DNA from: Dioszegia crocea | Lineage: Eukaryota; Basidiomycota; Tremellomycetes; Tremellales; Bulleribasidiaceae | NCBI GenBank assembly: GCA_001600615.1 | Contig: BCKK01000002.1 | Coordinates: 2,944,809 to 3,008,808 of the forward strand | Direction of reading: 5' to 3' | DNA: 64,000 nucleotides | In this document: positions 23,146-33,974 of the stretch, in pieces | Layout: each line of letters begins with the position of its first letter | Numbering within the stretch: position 1 is the stretch's first letter | Position numbers and translations under genes: made by a program | The notes under the pieces: generated by a model | What the model saw: the letters and a program-made list of their open reading frames with translations, nothing else | Told to the model about the DNA's origin: nothing | The model's database searches: none

Positions 23146-26100
23146 ATGTCAAAGCCAAATAACGCGATGGCCGGGGCGCCGGGACCCAAGAGATTGCCGA
23201 GTAACCCTCCTCCGAATGCCAGAAAAGCCAGCGGTGGACCGAATGGCTCGAGGTCATCCTCCAAATTCTATGTATGTTTTCTTCGCGGTCGAATTGCGAA
23301 TATGCGGCTGATCGATAGGATGGACCCACAGTGCAGAAGAATGCTGTCGAGGTCAAAGATCAGGCGAAGGTTGTAGCGGGGAAGACTGTGTCCGCTGCGA
23401 AGGTCAGTGACCGCATTCATTCAATCATTCACCAAGATCCGCTTGATGCTGACCATACCAGACATCTTCCAAAAAGGCGGTACGGGTAGTCAATCGTCAT
23501 CCCTGGTCATTCATCTCCATCCTGACCACCCTCCCCTTCCTTCTCACACTCTCGCTATTCTCCACCGTCCTATGCCCTTCGCCCGAAACGCAACCTTCGG
23601 GAATATCTCGATTCGTCCAATCCCGCTTAGGCTCATACAATCCACCTTCAGAGCTACGACAGACCTTCTGTTACCCTGCGAACCGATATCACAAGGAGGT
23701 CCTCCAACCTTTCGTCTATCCCGCAATTGAGAACGCGAGAAGCAGGGTTGAGTCGACTCACACTTTCACTTCGGTCGTCCGACCGGCTTACACCTTCTCA
23801 CGCGACCACGGACTACAGACCTACCACACCTTCATCGAGCCTGTTGTCAGCCGGTTGTGGAAAGGCGGACGACGGGTATATCTCACCCAGGTCCAGCCTC
23901 ACCTACCGTGGTTCAGGACAAAGTGGTATACCCTGACCGCACCCCTGTCCGACCGAATCTCCGCTGCGCACAACCAATACCTTGCCCCTCATCTATCCAC
24001 TGCCAGCAAATATTCCCAGGCTGCTCGAACCAACGCAGCTTCGGGCTACCGGTATGCGGCCACCCACCCTTTCACCGCTCTGGCTGGACGACATGCTCAG
24101 ACTGGGTACAAGATCGGGAAGCAGAGGGGACAACAGGCGTATGTATGGTCACGCCCTCATGTTCTGCGCACGGCGAAGCAGGCCAACCTGATTGTGCGGG
24201 AGAGGGTTATTCCCAGGGCCACAGCGGCGCTGAAGTTTGTGATTGATCACTTGGAGGAGGGGTTCTACATTGCCAAAGCGTAGGTTTCTATCTTCCGCCA
24301 TATCTAACGTGCCAGTCAAATCGCTTCGCAATACAAAACTCATCTTGATCCCCATCTTCACCCCTACACTTCCAAAGCGTCTGCTGCTCTATCGCCCTAT
24401 ACTACGACTTTCAACCAAAAAATCTACACACCCTATCTGCGACAATACGTCAACTACCTCCTGCCCGCTGTTCTCCTCGCACCTGAGCCTCCCAAGTCTT
24501 TCTGGGGCTTGATCTCAGACTTCCTCCCTTCGCCTGGATCTCACGCAGCCGAGCGCAAAGGCAGCATTACGGAAAAGATGCGACATGCAGCTACTAGCGC
24601 CAAATCCGTCGTCAGGGATAAATCGCAGCTGGCGAAAGATCAGGCGGCCAAAGCTTCCGCAGTGGCTAAGGACAAGGCGTCTAGTGCGTCTGTTGCGGCT
24701 GCTAAATCTGCGTCCAGTGCAGCATCGGTCGCTTCTAGAAGCGCGTCCAGCGTATCTGCCGCAGCAAAGAGCCAGGTCTCGAGCGCGGCTTCTGCGGGAA
24801 AGCACGTAGTCGAAGAAGCCACTGCGGTCGGCAAATCTGCCACAGCTTCGGTGTCTGCCTCGGTATCCTCGGCATCCAAATCTGCTAGCGCAGTAGCAGG
24901 CGAGCAAGGCAAAATGACCAAGGCGGATTTTGAGGCTGCTCGCAGTGCCCTGGCTGCGCGTCTGGAGCAACAAGGGAAATCCAGTATTGATAAGCTCAAG
25001 CAAGAGGTGAGTTTTTGGATGACACGGCTGATGTATCAGCTTATTTCGGTTCAATCTCGTTTCCTTGCCGACACATACCCCAAAATGGCCGACACGAACA
25101 AGAAGGAACTCAATAAGGATATCGACTATATCCTGAGCGGGATGGATAAGCTGTACTCTGAGTCTGGCGCCTTGACCCGAGACCAGGTCAAGCAGTCGGG
25201 TGTCATGGCGGAAAAGCGGCTCTTGACCAAATTGGCAACTGTCAAGGGCCGAGGTGGGGAAGTGGCGCGTGTGACAAAGGACCAGGGCAAGCCGGCGATG
25301 AAGAGGGAGATGGACGCTGTCGATGCGGTGCTGGGCAAAGAATGGACTGATCTGGCCATGAAGGTGAGTCTGTCGATGCTTCATTCGGGATCAAGAGCTG
25401 ATTAGAAGATCGCCTGGATTGATGGGATTACAGCGAAAGATCGCCGAGAGTTCAACGAGCTACGCAAAACCGCCGACGCCATGAAAACCCAGCTCGGAGA
25501 TTTGCACGAAGGCAAAATCAACGACAGATCTGTCCAGACCGCCGAATCGAAGCTATCTGCTGCGATCAAAGAACTCAGCACCGAGCTGGACGACCTCTAC
25601 GCTTCGTACAAGGAGCGAGTGAAGGTCCTCCAGAAGTCAGCGATGGATAAGATCGAGGCGAGGGAAATGCTCAAGGGATCACAGGCTGCCGCTTCGGCCG
25701 CCAAGTCATCTGCACACACTGCGAACGGCGAACGTGCGACGATCCTCCCCATAATCCCAGGCGCTATGGCCGCGGAGGTGGCGGACAACGGTATCATCGG
25801 GAAGGGCAAAGAGCAGATTTTGCAGGCGCTCTCTCAAGCTTCCTCTGCGGCCAGAGGGGAGACATCTTCAGGAGTGGCGGAGCAGGCTGTGGCTTCCGCT
25901 TCGTCAGTCTACTCCGCGGCTGCCTCGGCGATCCACGATGCCACTCGATCGGCGAGCCGAGCTGTCGGAGCTGTACCTACACCCGAGTCCCTGGGCGAAC
26001 ATGTTGAGTCTGTCGTGGGCCAAGTCAACGACGCGGCTTCGTCAGCCTACGGCGCTGCAGCATCCGTCATTCACGATGCCACGCGTTCGGCATCGCTTGC

Positions 26101-27313
26101 TGTCGGCGCCACCCCTTCCCCCGAATCACCCGTTGAGCACGCTCAGTCCATCCGAGACGCTGCTACCCGGTCAGCACAGTCAGTGGCGGCGGCCGCTAAC
26201 TCGGCGGTACACCACGCAACCCAATCTGTCAAATCAGCGGTCGGTGTCAAACCCTCTGCCGAGAACGTCCAAGGGACAATCGGATCCGTGTACCAAGTGG
26301 CAAGCGAATCAGTCGCATCGGTCGTGAGCGTTGCCGGTACCGGTGCGCACGAGGCGACGGAAGCTGTTAAAGATGCCCTCAGCAACTTGCATCTGGCTAC
26401 GGAATCGATCAAAGCCTCCAATCCCCTTCCTACCGCCAACGAGTACCTCGCTTCGATCGCCAACGACGTGGCGGGCGGCGCCGCATCTGTCTATGGGATC
26501 GTCGAGGAGAACGTCCAGATTGCGAGTCGATCCGTCGTCTCTGCGGTCGGCGGCACAATCTTACCCGAGACTCCCCTCCAAACCGCCGAGTCCATCGTCA
26601 GCGTCGTTTCGGCGTCAGCGTCCTCTCTGGCTAGTGCTGCCTCAGCTTCGGCCGTCTCGGTAGGGGCCAATGCCGGTGACTCTGTCGCCTCGGTGCGTGC
26701 TGCCGTTCAAAGCGCGGTGCACGATGGGACGCGGAGTGTCATACGGGCAGCTGGATCTACTCCCAGCCCCGAGGGTGCCCAGGAGCACTTTGAGGCCTAT
26801 GCAGCGGCTGCGGCGGAGACTCTGGGCAAATTGATGGGCGATGTGCAGGGATCGGTGTCGTCTGTGGCTGGCGTAGCTGGCGCGGCGGTGCATTCTGGTA
26901 CGAGGGCAGTGGTGAAGGCTGCAGGAGGGACACCGGCCCCAGAATCACCCAGAGAGACTCTCGAGTCGGTCGTTGCCGCAGCGTCAGAATCGGCCTCGTC
27001 CGTCTACGCAGCGGCGGCTTCAGCAGGCGCAAACGCAGTCAATCAAGCCGCTCTGCTTGCATCATCAATCCAATCTGCGCTCGGCTATCAACCTACCCCT
27101 ATTCCCACACCTATAGCATCGAGCGCATCGGCGTATCTCTCCTCACTATCGGCTCTGGGCGTATCGGCGGGGAATGAGGCGTTGAGCTCGGGATCGGTCA
27201 TTCTTGCTGCTCTGCAGAGTCAGGTTGCGGTGGGCCAGGATGTGGCGGGGAAGAGGGCCAAGGAAGTGGCGGAGCAGGTGCGGGGCGCGGTTGGCGGGCG
27301 GGTTGAGCTGTGA
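23146..27313 (+). CDS. Membrane-anchored protein with Ala/Ser-rich helical repeats, function unknown
   Basis: Six exons: 23146-23271, 23337-23402, 23462-24279, 24316-25006, 25040-25363, 25406-27313; 1310 residues. A Pro/Lys-rich N-terminus is followed by one hydrophobic helix (residues ~79-102, WSFISILTTLPFLLTLSLF), a likely membrane anchor. Then come aromatic and helical stretches (residues ~105-390), an Ala/Ser/Lys-rich run (KDKASSASVAAAKSASS), a charged helical middle, and from about residue 830 to 1260 six or seven diverged ~70-residue repeats built on [AV]-[IV]-H-x-x-T-R-[SA]-x-x-x-A-x-G-x-x-P-[ST]-P-E. The composition is like LEA or perilipin/apolipoprotein amphipathic helices. That comparison is inference; I know no named family. 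Ends in GAVGGRVEL. Confidence 0.85.
25860..27110 (+). repeat. Coding tandem repeats (HDATR...PTPE units)
   Basis: Clear copies begin at AIHDATRSASRAVG, VIHDATRSASLAVG, AVHHATQSVKSAVG, AVHDGTRSVIRAAG and AVHSGTRAVVKAAG, each followed after 2-3 residues by P-[ST/A]-x-E; two more are diverged (QIASRSVVSAVGG and ALLASSIQSALGY). Confidence 0.8.
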
Positions 27314-29083
27314 TTGGGTGGACTATAGACATTCGGACAAGTCAGGATGAGGGCCAGCGGGACCCAGGGTCTAGATGCATTACAAGATATATCGATGCAA
27401 TGCAAATAGCATGGCTTGGGGCCGAGTGGGGCAACCCACAACTAATAGCGGTCAGTCCTGAGTCACGCGTCACAGTTCCGGGGTGCATCTGAACAGTATG
27501 CAATAACAGCAGCATGCTCCCTAGGCGGACCGACACGGGTTTACTGTCTTCTTGGAGGAGCCGAAGTGGCCCAAAGCTTGAATGTCGATCGAGATTGTCT
27601 TGGATGTCACTCGGAGTGTTCCACACGTGTGTCTCACCGTTGCGTCATCTGGTATGTAACCCTCGCTCGGCCTCGGTGGCTGAATAGATCGGCACTGTTT
27701 CAACGGTTGTATGGATTCTGTTCGGCTGCGAGCTGCTATAGCCGCTTATAGTCGGCTAATGATCGCAGATCTGTTTTTGCCGCCGAGACCTCTCCACTGT
27801 CCAGCCTCCGAGTCCGTTCCTATAGTCGTTCCGCTGAAACACCGACGTGGCTTGCCCGTTAATGCATGGCCGATGCAGGATATACAGTGTGAGACAGGCT
27901 TACGTCAAATCACATGTGAGCTGCACATGTTTTGCGTCAGCCATGCGCTCATCATTTCTCGAGAGGGGCGAAAGAAGGCAGCGATCTGAGACTGAGATGG
28001 ATGCTCCTGGAATCGGATCCTTCCTAATATTGTTGCAGCTTCTAGAGCTTGACTGCCTACAGCCGCTGCCTATGGCTCGCTGCCAACACAAGCAGGCGGG
28101 CAGAGAGGGGGACTGGACAGCGACTGGACCTGAGACTGGGAAGGATCTGCGGGTTCCTGACCCCTCCTGGGACCTGGCACCTGGCACCTTCCGACACGTG
28201 CCGACGCGGCGTCAAGCGTCATTATGCCGTAATCGTTATTCGCTTCAGCCTGTTCCAGTGGCGCACAGCGCCGCCACTGCCTGTACATCCGTCAATGTCC
28301 CCGGCTCCGCTGCCATGGGATCTGACATTGCTGACATTACGGCTGCGCATCCACCCGAATCGAGAGATACCTCAGTCCCGTGTCAGCAACTTTGCCCACC
28401 ATTGCTGACATGTTCCGGCGGAACGACATGCGGCAGTGGGTGGATCGGAACCTTATCTGCAGTTCCGTTGGGAGGATCTATCACTTCGTCAAAAGTCACG
28501 ACAACGTCACATCTACATTTTGACAGACAGGGGCGCCCTCGGCCCTCTGATCAGCCGGTGTCACGGCGACGAAGATTGCTCGGCTCGACCATCAGTATTA
28601 GGACCCAGCTTTCGGATATATCAGCAGCGCGTCTTCCTGGTGGCAGCGTGCCGTCCGTCCCCTGCCTCGCTCAGTGTGACTTTCTCCGACTTCCAGCCAC
28701 CAAGAAAACACCTGCAGAGGACAGCCTCCACTTTTTAGTGAATATGCGATTGAATCATGGCGTTTATCATCCTAGCGACTGCTAATCTTCTTCAGATTAC
28801 CACCCTCCCTATCTCCGTGGTATCCAACTCTTATCGCGGTCACAGTATATCCTTCGTCCGAGCAGTTACAACAGGGCGTGAGCAAAGGTGATTGGAGTTT
28901 TGATTGTTGTCAGAGAGATACTTGTGGGTCTCGTCAGTTCTGGCGATGTCGGGTCGATCACGCAATCACGTATGATGAAACACTGATGTCTTAGCTCTCC
29001 AAACGGCCCGCCACAACTGGCTTCGGCCCGGTACCTGCTTTCTGGCGCACCGCTGATCAGGGTGGGGAAGAGCAATTGGTACG
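27314..29083. promoter_or_regulatory. 1.77-kb gap upstream of the bZIP gene
   Basis: The longest gene-free stretch of the window. The open frames in it have no coding character that I trust. It includes a CACGTG E-box (28195-28200), the tandem GGCACCT GGCACCT near 28178-28191, and TGCTGACAT repeats near 28328. Likely a long promoter plus 5' leader of the transcription factor gene. Confidence 0.45.
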
Positions 29084-30632
29084 ATGCAACATGAGCGCTG
29101 GGTGAGTGCAATTCACACCGGCCGGCAGAGGCAAAAGTCGCGTCTCACACCCTTAGAACCAACCCAACCCCGAATACCTGACGTATTATCCAAACGAATC
29201 CCAGTCGGTGGACCAGTCTTCTCGTCCTACGGCATTCGAGCACTTTCCACGCAGTGCCCAAGGCTTAGGTCCGCCGGGCGGGCCTCGCGTCTATGGCACT
29301 GGAGACAATCAGGCAGGCCCTACCCCGCGGCGCTATTCTCACAACATCTATCAATCCCAATATCCTTCGGTCCTAGCACCCCCACAAACCGCCACCCCCT
29401 CTGGCCCCCCTCCCCCAATTACGATATCGGGACCTCCTATAACAGCTACTCCGCTTGACTACCACCGACCATCGAACCCGGGGTATAATGGGTACTCTAA
29501 TCCCCCATCTACGTTTTATCATCGCCCTGAGTTGCCCTCTCCTCCCACGGGATACCCCTCCACGTTCGAACATTCCACCCGTATCCCGGCAGATCCACAC
29601 CCATTGGTACTTTCCGCCCCTCATCGACCCTCTCTTTTCCATTTCCACTCATCCCCGCGGCTATCCACTGCCCCTGGCTCGGGTGGTAGGGATCCCCATA
29701 GCTATGCTACAACTGTCAGTCCTCGAGACCTTGATCTCTCGGCCCCTCCTGCCTTTCAACCTCCAGCAAATCCATCCGCACTCGGCCCTGCCCCGTCGAT
29801 ACTTCCCTCTTCAACATCCCCTGCGAACGATCGCCATTGGCTTCCGCGGCACCCTGGACCAGCTCGGATATCGATAGATACCAGCGTCGATGGGGGAAGA
29901 AGCAGCGGCGAAGGGAGTTACTCCACTTCACCGCAAGCATACCGCATGCCATCGGTTTCTCCTATCCTGCCACACTTTTACTCGACATTCCCCAACGACT
30001 CCTCAGCCTCCTCCTCCTACCCATCGATCCATCAGTCTCTTGGAAGCTCGCCAATACTGGTCAAAACGGAAGAGGTGGGCCAGCTGGAGAGTCAACACCA
30101 CGTCGCTGGCACCAGCCAGCAAGCGAGCCGGGGGAACAGCGGGAAAAGCAATAACAGTTGGTCTGGTGGCGACGAAGACCACCATTGGGAGTCGAGTGAC
30201 CAGCCTTGGGGTATGCCACAGGAGATTTATAAAGCCCTCAATTCGAAGGACAAGAAGCAGGTCAGGAATAGGTGAGTCAGACTTTCCCATCCGCCTGCCC
30301 TTGGAAATCTGGCTAATTCGTCAGAGTCGGAGCAAGGAAGTTCAGGGCCAAGCGAAAAGGTGCGTATTGCGAAACTCGATGCTAACACTACTACAGACTA
30401 CGTTACAACCCTCGAGGCTTCAGTCAGCGAAATGCAGGACGAGATCACCGAATTGGAGAGAAAGCTTCGGTCTCAGCGAGTGGAAATCATTGGCTATAGG
30501 CGCCAATTGGGTCTATCTCCAACTCAACCTTCCTCTCCGATGCTATCCGAAGGCGATAGCTCGCTACTGGGCCTCAGTCTGACGTTCGACGATGGAGATG
30601 TGGAAGGGATGCGAGCTCTGGGCGGCGGATGA
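29084..30632 (+). CDS. bZIP transcription factor
   Basis: Four exons: 29084-29101, 29157-30271, 30325-30359, 30397-30632; 467 residues. The N-terminal 370 residues are Pro/Ser/Tyr-rich and disordered, as in activation regions. The basic region NSKDKKQVRNRVGARKFRAK is assembled across exons 2 and 3 and has the N-x7-R signature (NRVGARKFR). The leucine-zipper-like coiled coil (YVTTLEASVSEMQDEI, LERKLRSQRVEIIGY) is in exon 4. Exon 1 is only 18 nt (MQHERW); the start there is the least certain part, chosen because it is the only nearby ATG that splices in phase. The family is clear but I cannot name the ortholog. Upstream lies a 1.77-kb gap, typical for a regulated regulator. Confidence 0.85.
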
Positions 30633-31030
30633 TATGTATGGTCAGGACCTACATATCATGAGGCATGAATGGCAGCGGCATAGGACATTGACTGGTGGCT
30701 GGGGATGCGATACTCCATATTGTACGGTTTCCCGATGGCTATATACACCACACATGCATGCTTGTAATCCTCTGAAAGCGCTAGATGTCTAAATGCTTCG
30801 TGCTTCTCAGAGGCTTGTATCTGATCGCGGGTCCACAAGAGCGATTCGCCACCGCTCGCCACCCAAAGGCGCCACTTCTCTATTACGGCATCGCTTGATG
30901 ACTCATCGAGCCCAAAGCATCCATCCATCCATCTATCACTTTCAACTGCCTATCATACATCATCTCTCCGGCGCAGAAGTGGAAGCACGCTCGCTCTCTG
31001 CAGGTGTCAGACTACAGACTATTGGTCAAA
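30633..31030 (+). promoter_or_regulatory. Intergenic region upstream of RAD14
   Basis: 398 bp without a supported gene; 3' UTR of the bZIP gene and promoter of RAD14. Contains a short CATC repeat (around 30915-30930). No other element noticed. Confidence 0.4.
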
Positions 31031-32417
31031 ATGCCGGAGAATAATGCCTCGGCTGGACCGAGCTCAGCCCCAGCCCTCACAGCGGCCCAAATTCGACAAG
31101 CTGCCCTCAATCGTGCCAAAGCCAAAGAACGATTATCACGAGTTGCAGACTCCTCATCGACCGGAGGCAACTCGAGCCGGAATGGCGGGCAACAAAAAGG
31201 CGGGGATGGTTTAGTGCACAAGCCTGCTGCTGGGCCAGCTACAAGTCGTAATGCTGTCGAAGGGCAGAAAGGGGAGGCTGCGCCTTTAAGACGGGATCCG
31301 GGATTGGTGAGTGATTTGTACAGGATGAGACGCCTCGCTTCTCGAATATAGAGGAGGAAGCTGGACAAGGTGGATTGCTGACTGGAGATAGGGCAAATAC
31401 TTCGAATACGATCTGTCGAAATTGCACAACTCTCGAGGAGGATTTTTGACTGAGGACGATCTCGCTGGGGAACGTATAAAGTCTGTGGTCGAACTAGCAC
31501 GAGAGAAGGAGAGGGAGCGGAGAATGGCAAGGGAAGGAGAAGAGCCAAGTGAGTAGACATCTGGGAATTGTGCGACAGTCAGGAGCGGCGTCGAGAGGGA
31601 GTGGGGACAAGGCGACGTCACGCTCTGACCCGAGTCGTGCTCTCGTTCCGTTGGTGGTCAGCCGACACTCACTCCAACAGCGATACATGCTATCGCGGAA
31701 CTATGGCTAACATCTCAGGTATTACGCTCAATTCAAGTCCGAGGTGTACAGAGTGCAACACATTGGAAATTGATTACCAGTTTCTCAAGGTAAGCTTAAA
31801 CCATCTCATTCTTGTCGCGGTCTCGACTGACTCTCTAAAGATGTTCGATGTCCGAGTCTGTAAGACATGTAAAGAGAAGATACCGGAGAAGTACTCTTTA
31901 CTCACAAAGACGGAGTGTAAAGAGGTAAGCGAAGATCCCGCTGACTTGAGTCGAACAAGGTTGACACAGCTAGGATTACCTCTTGACGGACCCTGAACTG
32001 CGAGACGAGGATCTTCTACCGCATCTCCTCAGACCAAATCCCCACGCATCCACCTACTCCAACATGATGCTTTTCCTCCGAGAGCAGGTCGAGAAGGTCG
32101 CCTATGAGAAATGGGGCGGAGAAGAGGGATTGGACAATGAGTGGAAGCGGCGAGAAGAATTTAAGAAGCGGAAGAAGGAAGAAAAGTTCGAGCAGGGCTT
32201 GAAAGAGTGAGTCCAGGTTTGACTCTCGGTATGTCTAGTGCTGATCATGATTAGTCTACGCAAACGAACGAGAAATAATGTTTTCCAGCGAAGGCAGGAG
32301 GCAGTGCATGTCCATCATTTCGAGGATGTCGAGGATGTTTCGGGAGCGGACGGAGAGACGAAGGCCTTGCAGCGGTGTGATGGATGTGGCGCGGAGCAGA
32401 CCGTGGAGGTATGGTGA
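31031..32417 (+). CDS. RAD14: DNA repair protein RAD14/XPA
   Basis: Damage-verification and scaffold protein of nucleotide excision repair. Six exons: 31031-31306, 31392-31548, 31719-31789, 31841-31924, 31974-32206, 32255-32417; 327 residues. After [19 protein letters not shown] comes the XPA zinc finger, CTEC-x17-CKTC, split by an intron, then [20 protein letters not shown], the conserved hallmark that enters the DNA-binding domain (with [10 protein letters not shown] and [15 protein letters not shown]). Exon 3 is joined through [11 protein letters not shown] second CDGC pair lies ten residues before the end ([13 protein letters not shown]); I do not know whether it binds metal. The N-terminus ([17 protein letters not shown]) is a typical XPA helix. 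Confidence 0.95.
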
Positions 32418-32715
32418 CGGGAATAGGTCGGTAAATCGTCTCGTCAGTTGTAAAATGCGGAAAATCTAGTCTCGGCGAAAGTGTATCTATAGTTCTCTTC
32501 TAGTTCCGCCTCGGCACATAGTGGATGATCGCGTCAAGTTCAAAGGCTTCGTCCCTCTGCAGCATTGCCATAACCATGAGATCCATCCCAGTTCCCTGAT
32601 TGGACGGTGCCATATTCGCAGAGACCGGACATCGCCGCTTTCCACTCATTACATCTCTGCACCACAAGTGCTGGACACCTCTACTGACTCTACGATACAT
32701 CATATCTCAATTACA

Positions 32716-33567
32716 ATGCCCGCTCAAGACGTACCCAGACCGTTCCCCTTGATCGACACGGACCCCCATGCCGGCCGTGTGATTCGATACATGCGCGGAA
32801 GCGACTACGGACTTTGGGCAGGAGCTACCGCTGCCGGACCCGCTTTGCTATATCTCTACGGTGAGGTTTGAGCCTTGTCCCGGGGAGGTACAGCAGAGTC
32901 GTGCCCGGTAGACAGGGATATGGTGCAGCTCGAATGTCAAACGGGAGAAGCAAGGCGGAACGACCTGATTTGCTGGTGGTTTGAGGAATATGGAGAAAGG
33001 ACGGATCGCAGAGATGACGTTTGGCGGGATAGGGAATCTGCCTCGCGCGGAATTTATGGAGTGTGTGAGCATGAGCTGATGCTTCCGATAGAACGTGTCG
33101 ACCCATCTAAATACCGCCATGGTATCAACCCCGCCCTCCGGTTGACAGGATTCCTTGGATTCTGCGCCGGATTTATGCTAGCGTACCAATCATCGTCATG
33201 TACGTTATTCCGTTTAGTTGACTGGCCTCAGAGAAGAGAATGCTGATATTGCCTACAGTCCGCTTCTGGGGATTGAAGGAGAACGAGCTCGAAGTAGCTC
33301 GCGACAGGTCGGAGCTGTCAGCCCTGGCCAAGGCTGGCAAACCCCTGTACGGCGAGACGGACATGAGCGATTATCTGCAGGGCGTCGCAGCGAGGAACTC
33401 TACCTGGAGTCAGCTCAAATTACACGCTATGCCATGGTAGGTCTGACTTAGTGCCGGATTCGGGAAGGGATGTTTGCTAAGACGCCAGGTTCAACGTGGT
33501 CAACCACAATCAACACGGTGTGGACACTTCGAAATTCAGCTCCGAAACACCTCAACGACCATCATAA
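32716..33567 (+). CDS. NUXM: NADH:ubiquinone oxidoreductase 21-kDa subunit (fungal NUXM type)
   Basis: Accessory, membrane-associated subunit of mitochondrial complex I. Four exons: 32716-32860, 33092-33199, 33259-33436, 33489-33567; 169 residues. The N-terminal motif FPLIDTDPHAGRVIRYMR-SDY is the fungal complex I 21-kDa N-terminal domain; then two hydrophobic stretches (WAGATAAGPALLYLY and TGFLGFCAGFMLAYQSS) and the conserved RFWGLKENELE plus the C-terminal WFNVVNHNQHG. The first intron (32861-33091, 231 nt) is long for this locus. Start context ACAATGCC fits. Confidence 0.93.
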
Positions 33568-33974
33568 GCGATCTACCCAAATGCCCCACCACTAGTAATC
33601 TCCCAACCTTCATGCCGCTATTCCGGATCCCACCATACCGGGTGATCCCAAATCAACTCTTTTTCTCGTATGGTATGCAGTCAACCTCAGATTTGACTAT
33701 TGTTGGCTTCCGAACATAGGAATTGCGTACTCCATGGTGGGGTCATTGCTGAGGACTTCTCGACTATCTCTGCGTCGTTGCTTGTTGACTCTGGCCGACA
33801 CCGCTCTCAAGACTATACATTGTGAACTCATCTCTGCTCACAACCATGAACAAAACCCTGACCTTGCAATGCTACAAATCAACCGCCACCGTCTCTGACC
33901 CCCCTCGCACGTCATGCACGTAACGCGTCCGCCTTCCATATCTCATACAAGCTTTCTGTCAAGTGTCTATCGCT
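33568..33974. other. Convergent intergenic region
   Basis: 407 bp between two converging stops; presumably 3' UTRs. Nothing else recognised. Confidence 0.4.

Noticed and set aside
24515..25384. 289-codon minus-strand frame opposite the Ala/Ser repeat gene
   Set aside because: It is the mirror of the repetitive Ala/Ser/Lys codons on the plus strand and gives Arg/Cys-rich nonsense.
27847..28785. 312-codon open frame in the long gap
   Set aside because: Composition is Cys/Arg/Ser-rich without a coding pattern, no good start context, no introns or domain; most likely chance in GC-rich DNA.
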